The position numbers and the translations under genes are program-made. 23,833 nt of DNA, from the IMG/VR virus record IMGVR_UViG_3300040815_000828, positions 1 through 23,833 of that record; one strand, 5' to 3'. The notes under the pieces are model-generated. The model ran no database searches. It was not told the origin of the DNA and saw only the letters and a list, made by a program, of their open reading frames with translations. The stretch comes from a virus. This document shows positions 15,954-23,833 of this stretch, piece by piece (within the stretch, counting starts at the first letter, position 1; each line of letters starts with the position of its first letter).

Positions 15954-16647
15954 TAAGTACGGTCGTCACTGGAAAATGAAAGCTGATAATATAAGAGATA
16001 TTTTTAATTGTATAGAGGCAAATAGACCTACGTTTAGAAAAACTATTTTAGACTTTGCTGAGTCTGGTGGAGACCTTTCTATTCAATACGGCGATATGGA
16101 CGTTGAGGACCCAGAAGAACTATTGTATAACATTGGGCCAGATACTGTAATTATAACACCACTTCCTGCGGGTGCTAAAGGTGGTAAAGCAAAACTATTA
16201 CTTGCTGCAATTATTGTAGCTTCTATGTTTGTTCCTGGGAGTGGTGCTATACTTACTAAAGGAGCGGCGGAGGGTGCTTCTGCTATAGCGGCTCTCAAAT
16301 CAGGAGCCTCATTAAAGTTTGCTGGAACACTGGCCGTAGCAACAGCTACAAATTTAGCTATGATTGGTATTATGGAAATTATGGCTCCTGACCCTTCTGT
16401 AGATGGTGCCGACGCAAATGAAGATTATTTGTTTGATAGTGCCGAAAATACAGTAGCAGAAAATAATGCTGTTCCAGTATTGTTTGGAGAAATGATTGTT
16501 CCAGGCGTACTAATTTCTACAGCAACAGTAGCTTCATTTACACCGTATGATAGTACTTCTGCAAACTTTACAACATCAACTACAGCCGCTACAGGCGGCG
16601 GCAGAGGCAGTCTCTCAGGAGATGCTGCTAGATTACATATGAGGTAG
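15919..16647 (+). CDS. Tail tip assembly protein, lambda gpI-like
   Basis: A 242-residue protein between K and J, the place of lambda gpI. The N-terminal ~90 residues have the ubiquitin-like pattern of the group (VLLNGFLGDKYGRHW, GGDLSIQYGDMD, DTVIITPLPAGAKGG). The middle has two hydrophobic, glycine/alanine-rich stretches (about residues 93-112 and 132-157) that could be membrane-active or packed in the tip. The C-terminal part (NAVPVLFGEMIVPGVLIS, then a Gly/Ser/Thr-rich tail) also matches proteins of this kind. lambda gpI is needed for tip assembly but is not clearly retained in the virion. AAGAAGG precedes the ATG by nine bases inside the K gene, so expression is linked with K and J. Confidence 0.78.
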   Translation: MKEVLLNGFLGDKYGRHWKMKADNIRDIFNCIEANRPTFRKTILDFAESGGDLSIQYGDMDVEDPEELLYNIGPDTVIITPLPAGAKGGKAKLLLAAIIVASMFVPGSGAILTKGAAEGASAIAALKSGASLKFAGTLAVATATNLAMIGIMEIMAPDPSVDGADANEDYLFDSAENTVAENNAVPVLFGEMIVPGVLISTATVASFTPYDSTSANFTTSTTAATGGGRGSLSGDAARLHMR

Positions 16648-16650
16648 AAT

Positions 16651-19600
16651 ATGCCATCAATTACTGGTACTAACAACACAAAAGCTGTTGTCTTTGATCT
16701 AATTAGCGAAGGTCCAATTACCTTGGTTGGAGGAGCTAGAGGCATTTACTTAAATAAAACGCCTTTAATAAACTCTACAACTTCTCCTGACTCGGGAATA
16801 TCTACGGTAAAAATTAATGAGACAGTTAGAGTAAATGCTGATGCAACAGTCTTAACCCTAGATACTTCTAGCTTAGTTGTCGGAGATGCTTTTCAAGACC
16901 AAGCAACTACAAATAATAAGATATTGGTGCATAGAGGAACGAAAGGTGGCACGCTGGCTGCTTCTAGTGCTGTAGTTCATGTTGCAGGAGAAGACCAGTC
17001 TACACTTACAACCTCAGCAGCTTTTTTTGAGTCTGCTTGGCTTGATATAGGTGGGGCTATTGATTTTAAGCCGAAGATAAGAATTACTGGCGGGGGCTTA
17101 GACGGAGAAGATTATGTTGGAGTTTTAATTAGCGTTACTAGTTCTACTGTAGCTGTTGTTAAGCCAAAGATTCCTCTAAAAGATGGGGAACTTTCTTCTC
17201 TTAATGGTGCAGCTATTGGCTTTGATTTAAAAACAACCTGTGATGTTTCAGAACCTATAAAAAATGATCCAGACCATCCCCGCTCCCGATATACTATTAG
17301 TAACTTTAGAGACCCTATTACTAATACTGCTCTACAAGATACTACAAATACTAAAGTAAGTATTGAAAATAAATCAGCAGCTGTAGAAACAAAAATTAGT
17401 CTTAGTAACTTTCCAGGAACAACAGCCTCTTTTTTAGGCGGAGGAGAAGCACAAAGTCCTCCTCCTTCTATACCCAAAGTTACTTCTGCTAGTACTGTAA
17501 GTACTTTTAACACCGACCTAAATCAATTAGCAAGTTTTTTTAATAGTAGTAGGTTAGATAAGTTCTGGGGTAAAAAAGATCTAGAATTTCCTGATGGAGC
17601 AGTAGGTAGTGGGGTAGCAATTACTAAAAGTAATTCTGACTTAGGCTTTACTAATAATGCTGATGATATTGATGAGCTTATTGTAACAATTAATTTTCCG
17701 TCTGGATTATTTACTGCACCTTCTGGAGCCTTTGGGGCAGTTTTTCAAATATTTTTTAAGTATAAAACAAGTGCTAGTCAAACAGATTTTACAACTGTTC
17801 AAGTTTTTGGCCCTACAACTAATGAAATTAGTAATGCAACAACGATTATTGCAAGAGGGGATAACTTTGGAACTTTCTATGAGAAAGGGCCTCCGGTTAA
17901 TGGAGAAGTTGAAGCAGCAAGTGAAATACCTATCGAATTTGACTTTAGATTTTCTATAGAAGACTTTAAACCCTTTACTGAGTTTCAGGTAGAGATAGTA
18001 AAAGTAACTCCTGATAGATTAAAATACGATAGTGGAAATCAAAATTTTATTGCAGATACAAAGTTAAAATCAATAACAACTATTATTACAGATAAACTAG
18101 CTTATCCTTTTTCTGGTTATGCTGCGATAGCTTTTAATAGCAAAACGTTTGCAGGAGAATTTCCAGAGCGTTCATACCATTGTAGAGGTATAGATGTTTC
18201 TATTCCTAAAAATTATTTTACTAGAGAAGAAATGACAGATGGTATAGCTAGGTATACTAGAGATGCTATAACAGGAGAAGAGCAAGAAGACTATCAACCT
18301 TGGGACGGCACCTTTAGAAGGGGTTATACAGACAATCCTGTGTGGAATCTAAGAGAAATACTAATTAATAAACGGTGGGGTCTTGGACATTGGGTCTCAG
18401 AAGACGATATAAATGATTATTCTTTATATTCTCTAGCAAGGTACTGTGATGAGCTAGTTCCCGATGGAAGAGGGAATCTAGAACCTAGGTTTACTTGTGG
18501 AGTTTATCTAACTAAGCCTACCGAAGCCTATAAGGTTATAAAAGATTTTTGTAGTATGATGTTTGCCTTGCCTTACTGGGTAGATGGTGAGTTTATCATA
18601 GAAGGGGATCGTAGAGGAGAGCCTGTATACACCTTTACTAAAGGCAATATTATTGACGGTATCTTTAACTATGAAGGTACAGGAAATAAAACAAGACCTA
18701 ATCAAATTATTGTAAGATTTAATGATAGGGATAATTTTTATGAGCAAGATATTGAATTAGTTGATGATGTTGATGATATGATTACAAAAAATCGTATTTT
18801 CAGCGAAGAAGTTGTTGCTTTTGGCGCGACTAGTAGAAGTCAAGCAATTCGATATGGTAAGTGGAAACTCCTAACTTCTAAGCTACAAAAAGAAGTTGTA
18901 TCTTTTAAAACAGGAGAAAATGCAGGCTTTCTTAAACCAGGTAGTATTGTAGCTATCCAAGATGCAGATAGAAATGCTGTTAGAAATTCTGGAAGAATAG
19001 TTTCTGCTACAACTTCAACAATAACCCTAGATAAAGCAGTTACCTTAGACACAGCACAAGAGCATACCTTGTATGTGCAAGCTGATGGAGCAGCAACCTA
19101 TCTAGCCCAAGAGAGTGCTACTATTTCAGGTACTAGTTATACTAGAGGAGACGTTATTTCTGGAGTTACTACTCAGGAAGCTGCTGAAGCACTGGTAGAC
19201 TCTGCTACAGGAGAACCTGTTGTTGTACAGTTTGTTCCTGATATGCACCTGCTAAGAAAAACTATAGCCTCGTCTTCTATCACTGGATCCCCTGTTAGTT
19301 CAATTACTATCGAAACAGGAGGTGCTACTCAAGAAACGACAGCTTTTACAACAGATTGGGTAACCTCTAGCCCTGAACTAGTTTGGGCAATTATCTCCAC
19401 AGAATCTGGTGCTCTTGTTGCTGGTAGTGCTAAGAATTACCGTGTACTATCAATTTCAGAAGATTCTCCAGGTACTTATGGTATTACAGCAGTAGAGCAT
19501 TTTAACTCAAAATTTGATATACTGGATGAAGAGTACTTGTCTGACCTTCCACTACAGATTCCTCGATACATAGATGTACCTCCTCCTAGAAACTTTAGTG

Positions 19601-21261
19601 GGTACTCCAAAAAGTCTTCTGTATCAGATTTTCAGGCTTCAAATGAAGTTAATCTAGTATTTAGCTGGGAGGTTCCTGTAGATACTGACGGCTCTCCTTA
19701 TGAAGAGTTTGCAGGATATAAAATTACACACATTGATCCTTTTGGTACTATAGAAGTTATTAATATTTCTTCTGGCAGTACTAATCATCAAATTAGAACA
19801 ACAACTTCAGGAACACACACTATTATTATACAAACAGTGTCGGGTTTTGGCCCTGTATCTAGACCTATTTTTACGACTGTATCTACAGACCCTAAAACGG
19901 GACTAACAAATGTTTTAGATGGACTACCGCTTGGAGGTACTATAACATCACCGCCAAAAATACAAGGAGACTCACTGTTTATTCCAGACGAGTACGAGTT
20001 TAAAACTGTAGCAGGTAAAAAAACTTATGTACAAGCAGACGAGCCGCCAGATCCTATAGAGGGTGGTGTATGGTACGAAACAGATACAGGAATTCAGTAT
20101 ATTGGTGTATCACAAACCGATCCTCCTTCTTGGGTAGCCCAAACGCAGGCTCCTGATCAGGTAGTGGTCGAACCCACAGAAGTTTCTACCTCTGTAATTA
20201 CTAGAACAGGTACGTCGGATACTATCTTTAGTAAGGTTCGGTATAACTATGATGGTACAGTAGATATTCTTCGTAGTGACGGAACAACTCAAGAACTAGA
20301 TGTTTATGACTGGGTAAGTCCTGCACCTACTGTATATACAGGGTTAACTTTTACTACATCAGGTAGTGGTACCTTGGCAGATTTTCATGTAACAAAAACG
20401 GATACGGCATACTATATTCACTTACAAAATGGAGGCTCCGGGTATAGTGTTAGCGATACTCTAACTGTTACAGGAACACAATTAGATGGTGCTACAACTA
20501 CAAATGACTTGACAATAACTGTAACAGGAGTTAACTCAGGAGCAATTACTACTGCTACTGTAGCTGGTACACCAACAACTGTTAATGCTAATGACTATTC
20601 TATTAAAGCTACAGTACTTACTAGCCCTGTATCACCTACTGCATTTTCTTCAGATTCTGATACCCGAGGCTCTTGGTTAACTCTTGCAGAATCTAGGATA
20701 TTTGGAATAGAAACTACAAGTAGTAGCACTACTTCGGGGTCTACTGAACTAGAAATTGCGCTATCTGATGACGGGGGTACGTCTACCTTAGCTGCAAACA
20801 ACATACAGCTAACAAACACTATAACAGCAGTTACTGAAACTGTTACTCTAAGTGGAGGAAACCTATATGACTTTGCAGCAGGAAATAACCAGCCTAGCGT
20901 TACAAAACTTATTGTAAGTTCTACAGGTACTGTACGTGCAATAATTACTGATGGCACAACAATCAATTACTCAGATTGGCTAAATCCAACTCAATTTGCT
21001 CCTGGAAATTATAAGGTAAGAGCAAGTGCTACCTTGCCAAATGGAACAGTTAGAACAGGAGCAGATTTTAGCACTGCAGGCTATACACTAACTAATGGCG
21101 TATCATGGACTTTTACCACACAAGATCCAGATACTGTACTTGATCTTGAACCTATGGTTAGTCCTAGGGCATCTTTTACTCTTACTGTTGAAATATCGGA
21201 TGACTCAGGAAACTTCCCCGGTACATCCACAACCTTTAGCGTTGTTCAGAAAGGACTATAA
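16651..21261 (+). CDS. Tip attachment / host specificity protein, lambda gpJ-like
   Basis: A 1536-residue central tip protein. The opening (NTKAVVFDLISEGPITLVGG, then IYLNKTPL) is the hallmark of gpJ relatives. Residues about 490-760 carry the conserved hub region (YHCRGIDVSIPKNY, WNLREILINKRWGLGHWV, SMMFALPYWVDGEFII), followed by AGFLKPGSIVAIQD near 770. A fibronectin type III-like domain lies at about 976-1078 (NLVFSWEVPVDTDGSP, AGYKITHIDPFG). Further on are GGVWYETDTGIQYIG (about 1135), a glycine-rich repeat module (about 1228-1309) also found in the next gene, and a beta-rich C-terminus likely to carry receptor specificity. gpJ trimers form the tip and bind the host receptor. GAGGT precedes the ATG, three bases after the I stop. 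Confidence 0.9.
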   Translation: MPSITGTNNTKAVVFDLISEGPITLVGGARGIYLNKTPLINSTTSPDSGISTVKINETVRVNADATVLTLDTSSLVVGDAFQDQATTNNKILVHRGTKGGTLAASSAVVHVAGEDQSTLTTSAAFFESAWLDIGGAIDFKPKIRITGGGLDGEDYVGVLISVTSSTVAVVKPKIPLKDGELSSLNGAAIGFDLKTTCDVSEPIKNDPDHPRSRYTISNFRDPITNTALQDTTNTKVSIENKSAAVETKISLSNFPGTTASFLGGGEAQSPPPSIPKVTSASTVSTFNTDLNQLASFFNSSRLDKFWGKKDLEFPDGAVGSGVAITKSNSDLGFTNNADDIDELIVTINFPSGLFTAPSGAFGAVFQIFFKYKTSASQTDFTTVQVFGPTTNEISNATTIIARGDNFGTFYEKGPPVNGEVEAASEIPIEFDFRFSIEDFKPFTEFQVEIVKVTPDRLKYDSGNQNFIADTKLKSITTIITDKLAYPFSGYAAIAFNSKTFAGEFPERSYHCRGIDVSIPKNYFTREEMTDGIARYTRDAITGEEQEDYQPWDGTFRRGYTDNPVWNLREILINKRWGLGHWVSEDDINDYSLYSLARYCDELVPDGRGNLEPRFTCGVYLTKPTEAYKVIKDFCSMMFALPYWVDGEFIIEGDRRGEPVYTFTKGNIIDGIFNYEGTGNKTRPNQIIVRFNDRDNFYEQDIELVDDVDDMITKNRIFSEEVVAFGATSRSQAIRYGKWKLLTSKLQKEVVSFKTGENAGFLKPGSIVAIQDADRNAVRNSGRIVSATTSTITLDKAVTLDTAQEHTLYVQADGAATYLAQESATISGTSYTRGDVISGVTTQEAAEALVDSATGEPVVVQFVPDMHLLRKTIASSSITGSPVSSITIETGGATQETTAFTTDWVTSSPELVWAIISTESGALVAGSAKNYRVLSISEDSPGTYGITAVEHFNSKFDILDEEYLSDLPLQIPRYIDVPPPRNFSGYSKKSSVSDFQASNEVNLVFSWEVPVDTDGSPYEEFAGYKITHIDPFGTIEVINISSGSTNHQIRTTTSGTHTIIIQTVSGFGPVSRPIFTTVSTDPKTGLTNVLDGLPLGGTITSPPKIQGDSLFIPDEYEFKTVAGKKTYVQADEPPDPIEGGVWYETDTGIQYIGVSQTDPPSWVAQTQAPDQVVVEPTEVSTSVITRTGTSDTIFSKVRYNYDGTVDILRSDGTTQELDVYDWVSPAPTVYTGLTFTTSGSGTLADFHVTKTDTAYYIHLQNGGSGYSVSDTLTVTGTQLDGATTTNDLTITVTGVNSGAITTATVAGTPTTVNANDYSIKATVLTSPVSPTAFSSDSDTRGSWLTLAESRIFGIETTSSSTTSGSTELEIALSDDGGTSTLAANNIQLTNTITAVTETVTLSGGNLYDFAAGNNQPSVTKLIVSSTGTVRAIITDGTTINYSDWLNPTQFAPGNYKVRASATLPNGTVRTGADFSTAGYTLTNGVSWTFTTQDPDTVLDLEPMVSPRASFTLTVEISDDSGNFPGTSTTFSVVQKGL
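20332..20579 (+). repeat. Glycine-rich module, copy 1 (in J)
   Basis: About 80 residues (YTGLTFTTSG ... GGSGYSVSDTLTVTGTQLDG ... NDLTITVTGVNSG ... VAGTP) with a clear second copy in the next gene. At DNA level the copies share a 16-base block at the start and CAATTAGATGGTGCTACAAC near 20478. It is probably a beta-structured adhesin or fibre module. Confidence 0.8.
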
Positions 21262-22604
21262 TGGCTTTAAATTATATAGAAGATCTAGCCTTAAATGTTA
21301 TACAAAACAATATTACAGATACTACTAGTCCTATTGTTCAAATAGGTTTTGCATATTTAGTTTTTGATACTGCAGTTGGTTTTAGACTAGTAGAGCCTGT
21401 TCGTGCTTTTAATACTGTCAGTGACTCTAATAGTGTTACTTATTTAATGGACCTAAACAATAAGGGCACCAACTTAGATGGTGTTAGTGACGTTGTCTCT
21501 GCCACAGTTGTCTTAGAAAATGATATTGCTAGAAAAATAACGGGTACTATACCACTAGGACAAAATGTTGTTAAGATCGGAAATAATTTTTATGGTATTC
21601 AAAACTATATTAGCCAAAATACCGTATCTCTAACTAGAAGCGATAATCCTCCTGTAGCAACTACATTTACCGAAGCAGACCCGACCGTTATAACAACAAC
21701 AGAAGCCCATGGCTTAGCTGTAGGAGATCAAGTTAGATTTAAATCTTTACACGCAACAACAGCACAAAACTATCCTAGTGGCAATGAATCTATAAATTCT
21801 GGTATAGCTCCTAATAAGTCTTATTATGTTTCTTTGACACCTTCTACAACTACTTTTTCTGTCTCATGTAATGAGCCATATACAGGGTTAACTGTTACAG
21901 GAGGTACAGGATCAGGAGCAGCTTTTAGTGTGCAAAAAGGAAATTCTGTATACCATGTAGGACTTGTTTCTGGTGGTGGTAGCTATACTGCTGCTGATAC
22001 ATTAACTATTACAGGAGATCAATTAGATGGTGCTACAACAGCAAATGATCTTACTATAACAGTAGATACCGTAGACTCAGGGATTATTACAGCATTTTCT
22101 GTATCAGGAACTCCAAGTTCCACTAATCCAGGTTTGATAGAAATAACAGCAGCAGGAACTGCTGTGTTACAAGTTCTAAAAGTTCAAGAGTTAAAAACCT
22201 TACTTTATGATATAGATCCAATTAATGATAATATTGTAGGAAAAATTACTAAAGTAGGAGATGGTAGTACAAATACTTATTCTTTAGAGCCTTATTTTGA
22301 TATTAAAGATATTAATGACAGAATTGATGCGTCTGCAAACACTACGGGAACGCTAGATGTAGCCGATGCAAATACTGCAATTATTGCTACTGGAAATATA
22401 GAAATACCTTCGGGAGAGTTTGCTCCTAGAGATAGCATTTTGGTTATGGCAGGCAGTAGTTCTAGAATTATAACTCGTGGCAGTGGTTTAGCTATGTACC
22501 TTTCTGGCTCTGATGTTGCTACTGCAACACTGTCTGCAAATGGTATTATGAGTATTGTATTTGAGAGTGCTAATAAGTGCTATATTACTGGAGATGTTTC
22601 GTGA
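21261..22604 (+). CDS. Tail-tip or receptor-binding protein downstream of J
   Basis: A 447-residue protein starting in a one-base overlap with J (TAATG, AAAGGA upstream), so it is probably made together with J. Residues 1-130 are an unrecognised domain that may anchor it to the tip. Residues about 132-204 resemble an FCCH-like module frequent in phage tail proteins (ADPTVITTTEAHGLAVGDQV, then NKSYYVSLTPSTTTFSV). Residues about 206-288 are the second copy of the glycine-rich module seen in J. The rest (about 300-447) ends in a beta-rich region with GNIEIPSGEFAPRDSILVMA. No enzymatic motif is seen. Position after J and shared adhesin-like modules suggest a tail accessory fibre or receptor-binding role (inference). 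Confidence 0.6.
   Translation: MALNYIEDLALNVIQNNITDTTSPIVQIGFAYLVFDTAVGFRLVEPVRAFNTVSDSNSVTYLMDLNNKGTNLDGVSDVVSATVVLENDIARKITGTIPLGQNVVKIGNNFYGIQNYISQNTVSLTRSDNPPVATTFTEADPTVITTTEAHGLAVGDQVRFKSLHATTAQNYPSGNESINSGIAPNKSYYVSLTPSTTTFSVSCNEPYTGLTVTGGTGSGAAFSVQKGNSVYHVGLVSGGGSYTAADTLTITGDQLDGATTANDLTITVDTVDSGIITAFSVSGTPSSTNPGLIEITAAGTAVLQVLKVQELKTLLYDIDPINDNIVGKITKVGDGSTNTYSLEPYFDIKDINDRIDASANTTGTLDVADANTAIIATGNIEIPSGEFAPRDSILVMAGSSSRIITRGSGLAMYLSGSDVATATLSANGIMSIVFESANKCYITGDVS
21877..22124 (+). repeat. Glycine-rich module, copy 2 (in the gene after J)
   Basis: Encodes YTGLTVTGGTGSG ... GGGSYTAADTLTITGDQLDG ... NDLTITVDTVDSG ... VSGTP, aligned along its whole length with the module at 20332-20579. 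The core DTLTxTGxQLDGATTxNDLT is nearly identical, while the first third is more diverged. Confidence 0.8.
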
Positions 22605-23044
22605 CAAAAAGAGGAACTCTTTTAAACTCTATAGCTTATAGTATGAGTAGCATACCACCAGATGTTACTCCAACCCTCTCTGCTGACTGGACTGACATAT
22701 CAAACGTAATTGTTGGTGTTGGGGCTGGAAACGTGGTAACTCTTAGTGATATAAATACTACTATATCAATATTTTATACTAAAACAGGAAGTACTAATGT
22801 TACTATAAAATATCGAAAAAATGGGGGATCTTATATTACTTTAAATCCAAGTACTAATATTTCTGTAAGCAATAATGATACTGTACAGTGGCAAGTAGAA
22901 ACAACTCAAACAACTAACCAAACCGGAACAATTACCGTAAAAAACTCTTCAGATAGTGATGCAACTCTAGGAACGTCCTTTAACTTTACTGTTGGTGTCT
23001 TTGAGGACGTCGGAGGTGGCGGCGGCGGAGGCATTGATCCATAA
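22601..23044 (+). CDS. Small beta-rich virion protein with poly-glycine tail
   Basis: A 147-residue protein not matched to a named family. I chose the GTG at 22601, which overlaps the previous stop as GTGA and has GGAG seven bases upstream; an earlier in-frame GTG at 22577 lacks such a signal. After a short N-terminus (VTKRGTLLNSIAYSM) come residues that look like one beta-sandwich (TISIFYTKTGSTNVTIKYRK, VSNNDTVQWQVETT, GTITVKNSS, TSFNFTVGVF). The protein ends in seven glycines plus IDP. As the last gene of the structural operon, just before the terminator, it is likely a tail-tip decoration or fibre-tip component. This is inferred from position and composition only. Confidence 0.55.
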   Translation: MTKRGTLLNSIAYSMSSIPPDVTPTLSADWTDISNVIVGVGAGNVVTLSDINTTISIFYTKTGSTNVTIKYRKNGGSYITLNPSTNISVSNNDTVQWQVETTQTTNQTGTITVKNSSDSDATLGTSFNFTVGVFEDVGGGGGGGIDP

Positions 23045-23045
23045 C

Positions 23046-23080
23046 AAAAACCCCGGAACCGAAGTTCCGGGGTTCTTTTT
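23046..23080. terminator. Bidirectional intrinsic terminator between converging genes
   Basis: A perfect 11-bp stem (AACCCCGGAAC, 23049-23059, with GTTCCGGGGTT, 23064-23074) is flanked by five As on the left and five Ts on the right, so both strands give a hairpin plus U-run. On the minus strand the loop reads TTCG, the very stable form, while on the plus strand it reads CGAA. It ends the structural operon and nrdB at once, and its right T-run overlaps the nrdB stop codon. Confidence 0.92.
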
Positions 23081-23833
23081 AGAATATGTCGTCCCAGTTT
23101 CCTGTTGTAGCCGCCTTAGCATATTCTGTAGGTCTATTCTCAAAGAAGTTGGTATGCTCAACTGCGTTAATCATAGCATCAATCCACGGTAGTGGATTTT
23201 TCTCTGCTTTGAAAATATTTTTAAGTCCTAACTGATTTAGCCTGCGACCTGCAATATATCTAATATATTCTTTAACTTCTTCTGGTCGGAGATTTTCTAG
23301 TTCACCGCCTTCAAAACAAAGGTCGATGAAAGCATCTTCTAGTTGTACAATTCGCTCAGCAATCGAGTAAAGCTGAGACTTTAGTGTGTCTGTCCAAAGA
23401 CTTGGATTTTCTTCAATATAGGTACGGAACATCTGAGTCATTCCTTCGACGTGCAGGTTTTCGTCTCGGATAGACCAAGATACAATCTGCCCCATATTTT
23501 TCATCTTGCCGTGCCTTGGAAAGTTTAGCAAGATTGCAAAAGAAGAAAATAGTTGTACGCCTTCGGTAAAACCACTATATACTGCTAGAGATTTAGCAAT
23601 ATCGGCAGGGGTATCCATAGTAAAATTTTCTAGATACTCGTGTTTATCTGCCATTGCTTTATACTTACTGAACATCTTATACTCGTCATCGGACAGGCCA
23701 AGAGTTTCAATAAGAAGAGAATACGCTTCAATATGCGTAGCCTCCATACTAGCAAATGCTGCCATCATCATGCGAAGCTCTGGCGCTTTGAATGTTGGCA
23801 AGTAGTGCTGGCAATAACCGCCAGCAACGTCTA
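23079..23833 (-). CDS. nrdB: Class I ribonucleotide reductase small subunit, partial (N-terminus outside window)
   Basis: NrdB carries the diiron-tyrosyl radical that lets NrdA reduce ribonucleotides to deoxyribonucleotides; phages use it to feed DNA replication. About 250 C-terminal residues are present and the frame is still open at the right edge (GGYCQHYLPTFKAPELR), so no start is given. The motif MEATHIEAYS holds iron ligands Glu and His and, four residues after the His, the expected radical tyrosine (codon 23721-23723). The Glu in GFTEGVQLF lies 34 residues before the Glu in RDENLH, the same spacing as ligands Glu204 and Glu238 of E. coli NrdB, and the last His ligand follows. The Asp ligand would be beyond the edge. 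The C-terminus NWDDIF is a short acidic/aromatic tail as used to bind NrdA. The gene faces the structural operon. Confidence 0.93.
   Translation of the reverse strand, partial: DVAGGYCQHYLPTFKAPELRMMMAAFASMEATHIEAYSLLIETLGLSDDEYKMFSKYKAMADKHEYLENFTMDTPADIAKSLAVYSGFTEGVQLFSSFAILLNFPRHGKMKNMGQIVSWSIRDENLHVEGMTQMFRTYIEENPSLWTDTLKSQLYSIAERIVQLEDAFIDLCFEGGELENLRPEEVKEYIRYIAGRRLNQLGLKNIFKAEKNPLPWIDAMINAVEHTNFFENRPTEYAKAATTGNWDDIF

Noticed and set aside
20509-20537. TTGACA inside J as a possible promoter
   Set aside because: The hexamer 17 bases downstream (TAACTC) is a poor -10 box, and the site lies in coding sequence far from any gene start.
20595-20966. A 123-codon minus-strand frame inside J
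   Set aside because: Hydrophobic valine/serine-rich shadow of a threonine-rich beta region; no start signal or motif.
23799-23801. TTG codon as the start of nrdB
   Set aside because: The frame continues upstream with conserved NrdB-like residues (YCQHYLPTF), so the gene runs past the window edge.
1-23833. A hidden defence system, toxin-antitoxin pair, retroelement or integration module
   Set aside because: Every stretch is accounted for by phage structural genes, short control regions or nrdB; no reverse transcriptase, recombinase, nuclease or helicase motif was seen.

Overview
This window is the virion-structure segment of a tailed double-stranded DNA phage (Caudoviricetes) with a long non-contractile, siphovirus tail. 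The evidence is gene order and protein content: HK97-type protease and capsid protein, neck proteins, a single tail tube gene with no sheath gene, a frameshifted pair of tail chaperones, a very long tape measure, then a tail-tip block in lambda order (M, an extra lectin-like protein, L, K, I, J). Coding density is close to complete and starts have Shine-Dalgarno sequences or stop/start overlaps. The low-GC background and lambda-type tip with carbohydrate-binding modules suggest a Gram-negative, possibly aquatic, host. That host call is inference; no tRNA, integrase or host gene is present to fix it.

Layout. 1-2369: a reading frame already open at the left edge joins a small phage domain, an HK97-type prohead protease, an alanine-rich scaffold-like helix and the major capsid protein. 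It carries two good internal ribosome-binding sites. A UUCG-capped hairpin follows. 2421-5264: head-tail connector, a large 609-residue neck/tail-completion protein, tail terminator. 5291-6466: tail tube protein, apparently with two tube-like halves. 6467-6563: a control region with a promoter-like element, a dyad and a strong intrinsic terminator. 6564-7350: tail chaperones G and GT, linked by a frame change of the +1 (or -2) class instead of the usual -1. 7350-12209: tape measure protein. 12211-21261: the tail tip. 21261-23044: two further tail-tip or receptor-binding proteins. 23046-23080: a terminator that reads in both directions. 23079-23833 (minus strand): the C-terminal part of a class I ribonucleotide reductase small subunit, running off the right edge.

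How it fits together: the protease, scaffold and capsid protein build the head; connector, neck and terminator proteins join it to the tail; the G/GT chaperones coat the tape measure while tube subunits polymerise; L, M, K, I and J make the tip, with K probably opening peptidoglycan and J plus the lectin-like proteins contacting the host surface. The NrdB subunit belongs to the nucleotide-metabolism module and makes deoxyribonucleotides for phage replication.

The most notable observations are the protease-capsid polyprotein with internal starts, the promoter placed so that its transcripts would start inside the terminator stem, the non-standard chaperone frameshift, a GC-rich module inserted into a tail lectin gene, a carbohydrate-binding-like insert between the cysteines of the L protein, and a repeat module shared by J and the next gene. 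I saw no CRISPR array, insertion sequence, tRNA or defence system, and no gene-free stretch over 300 bases.
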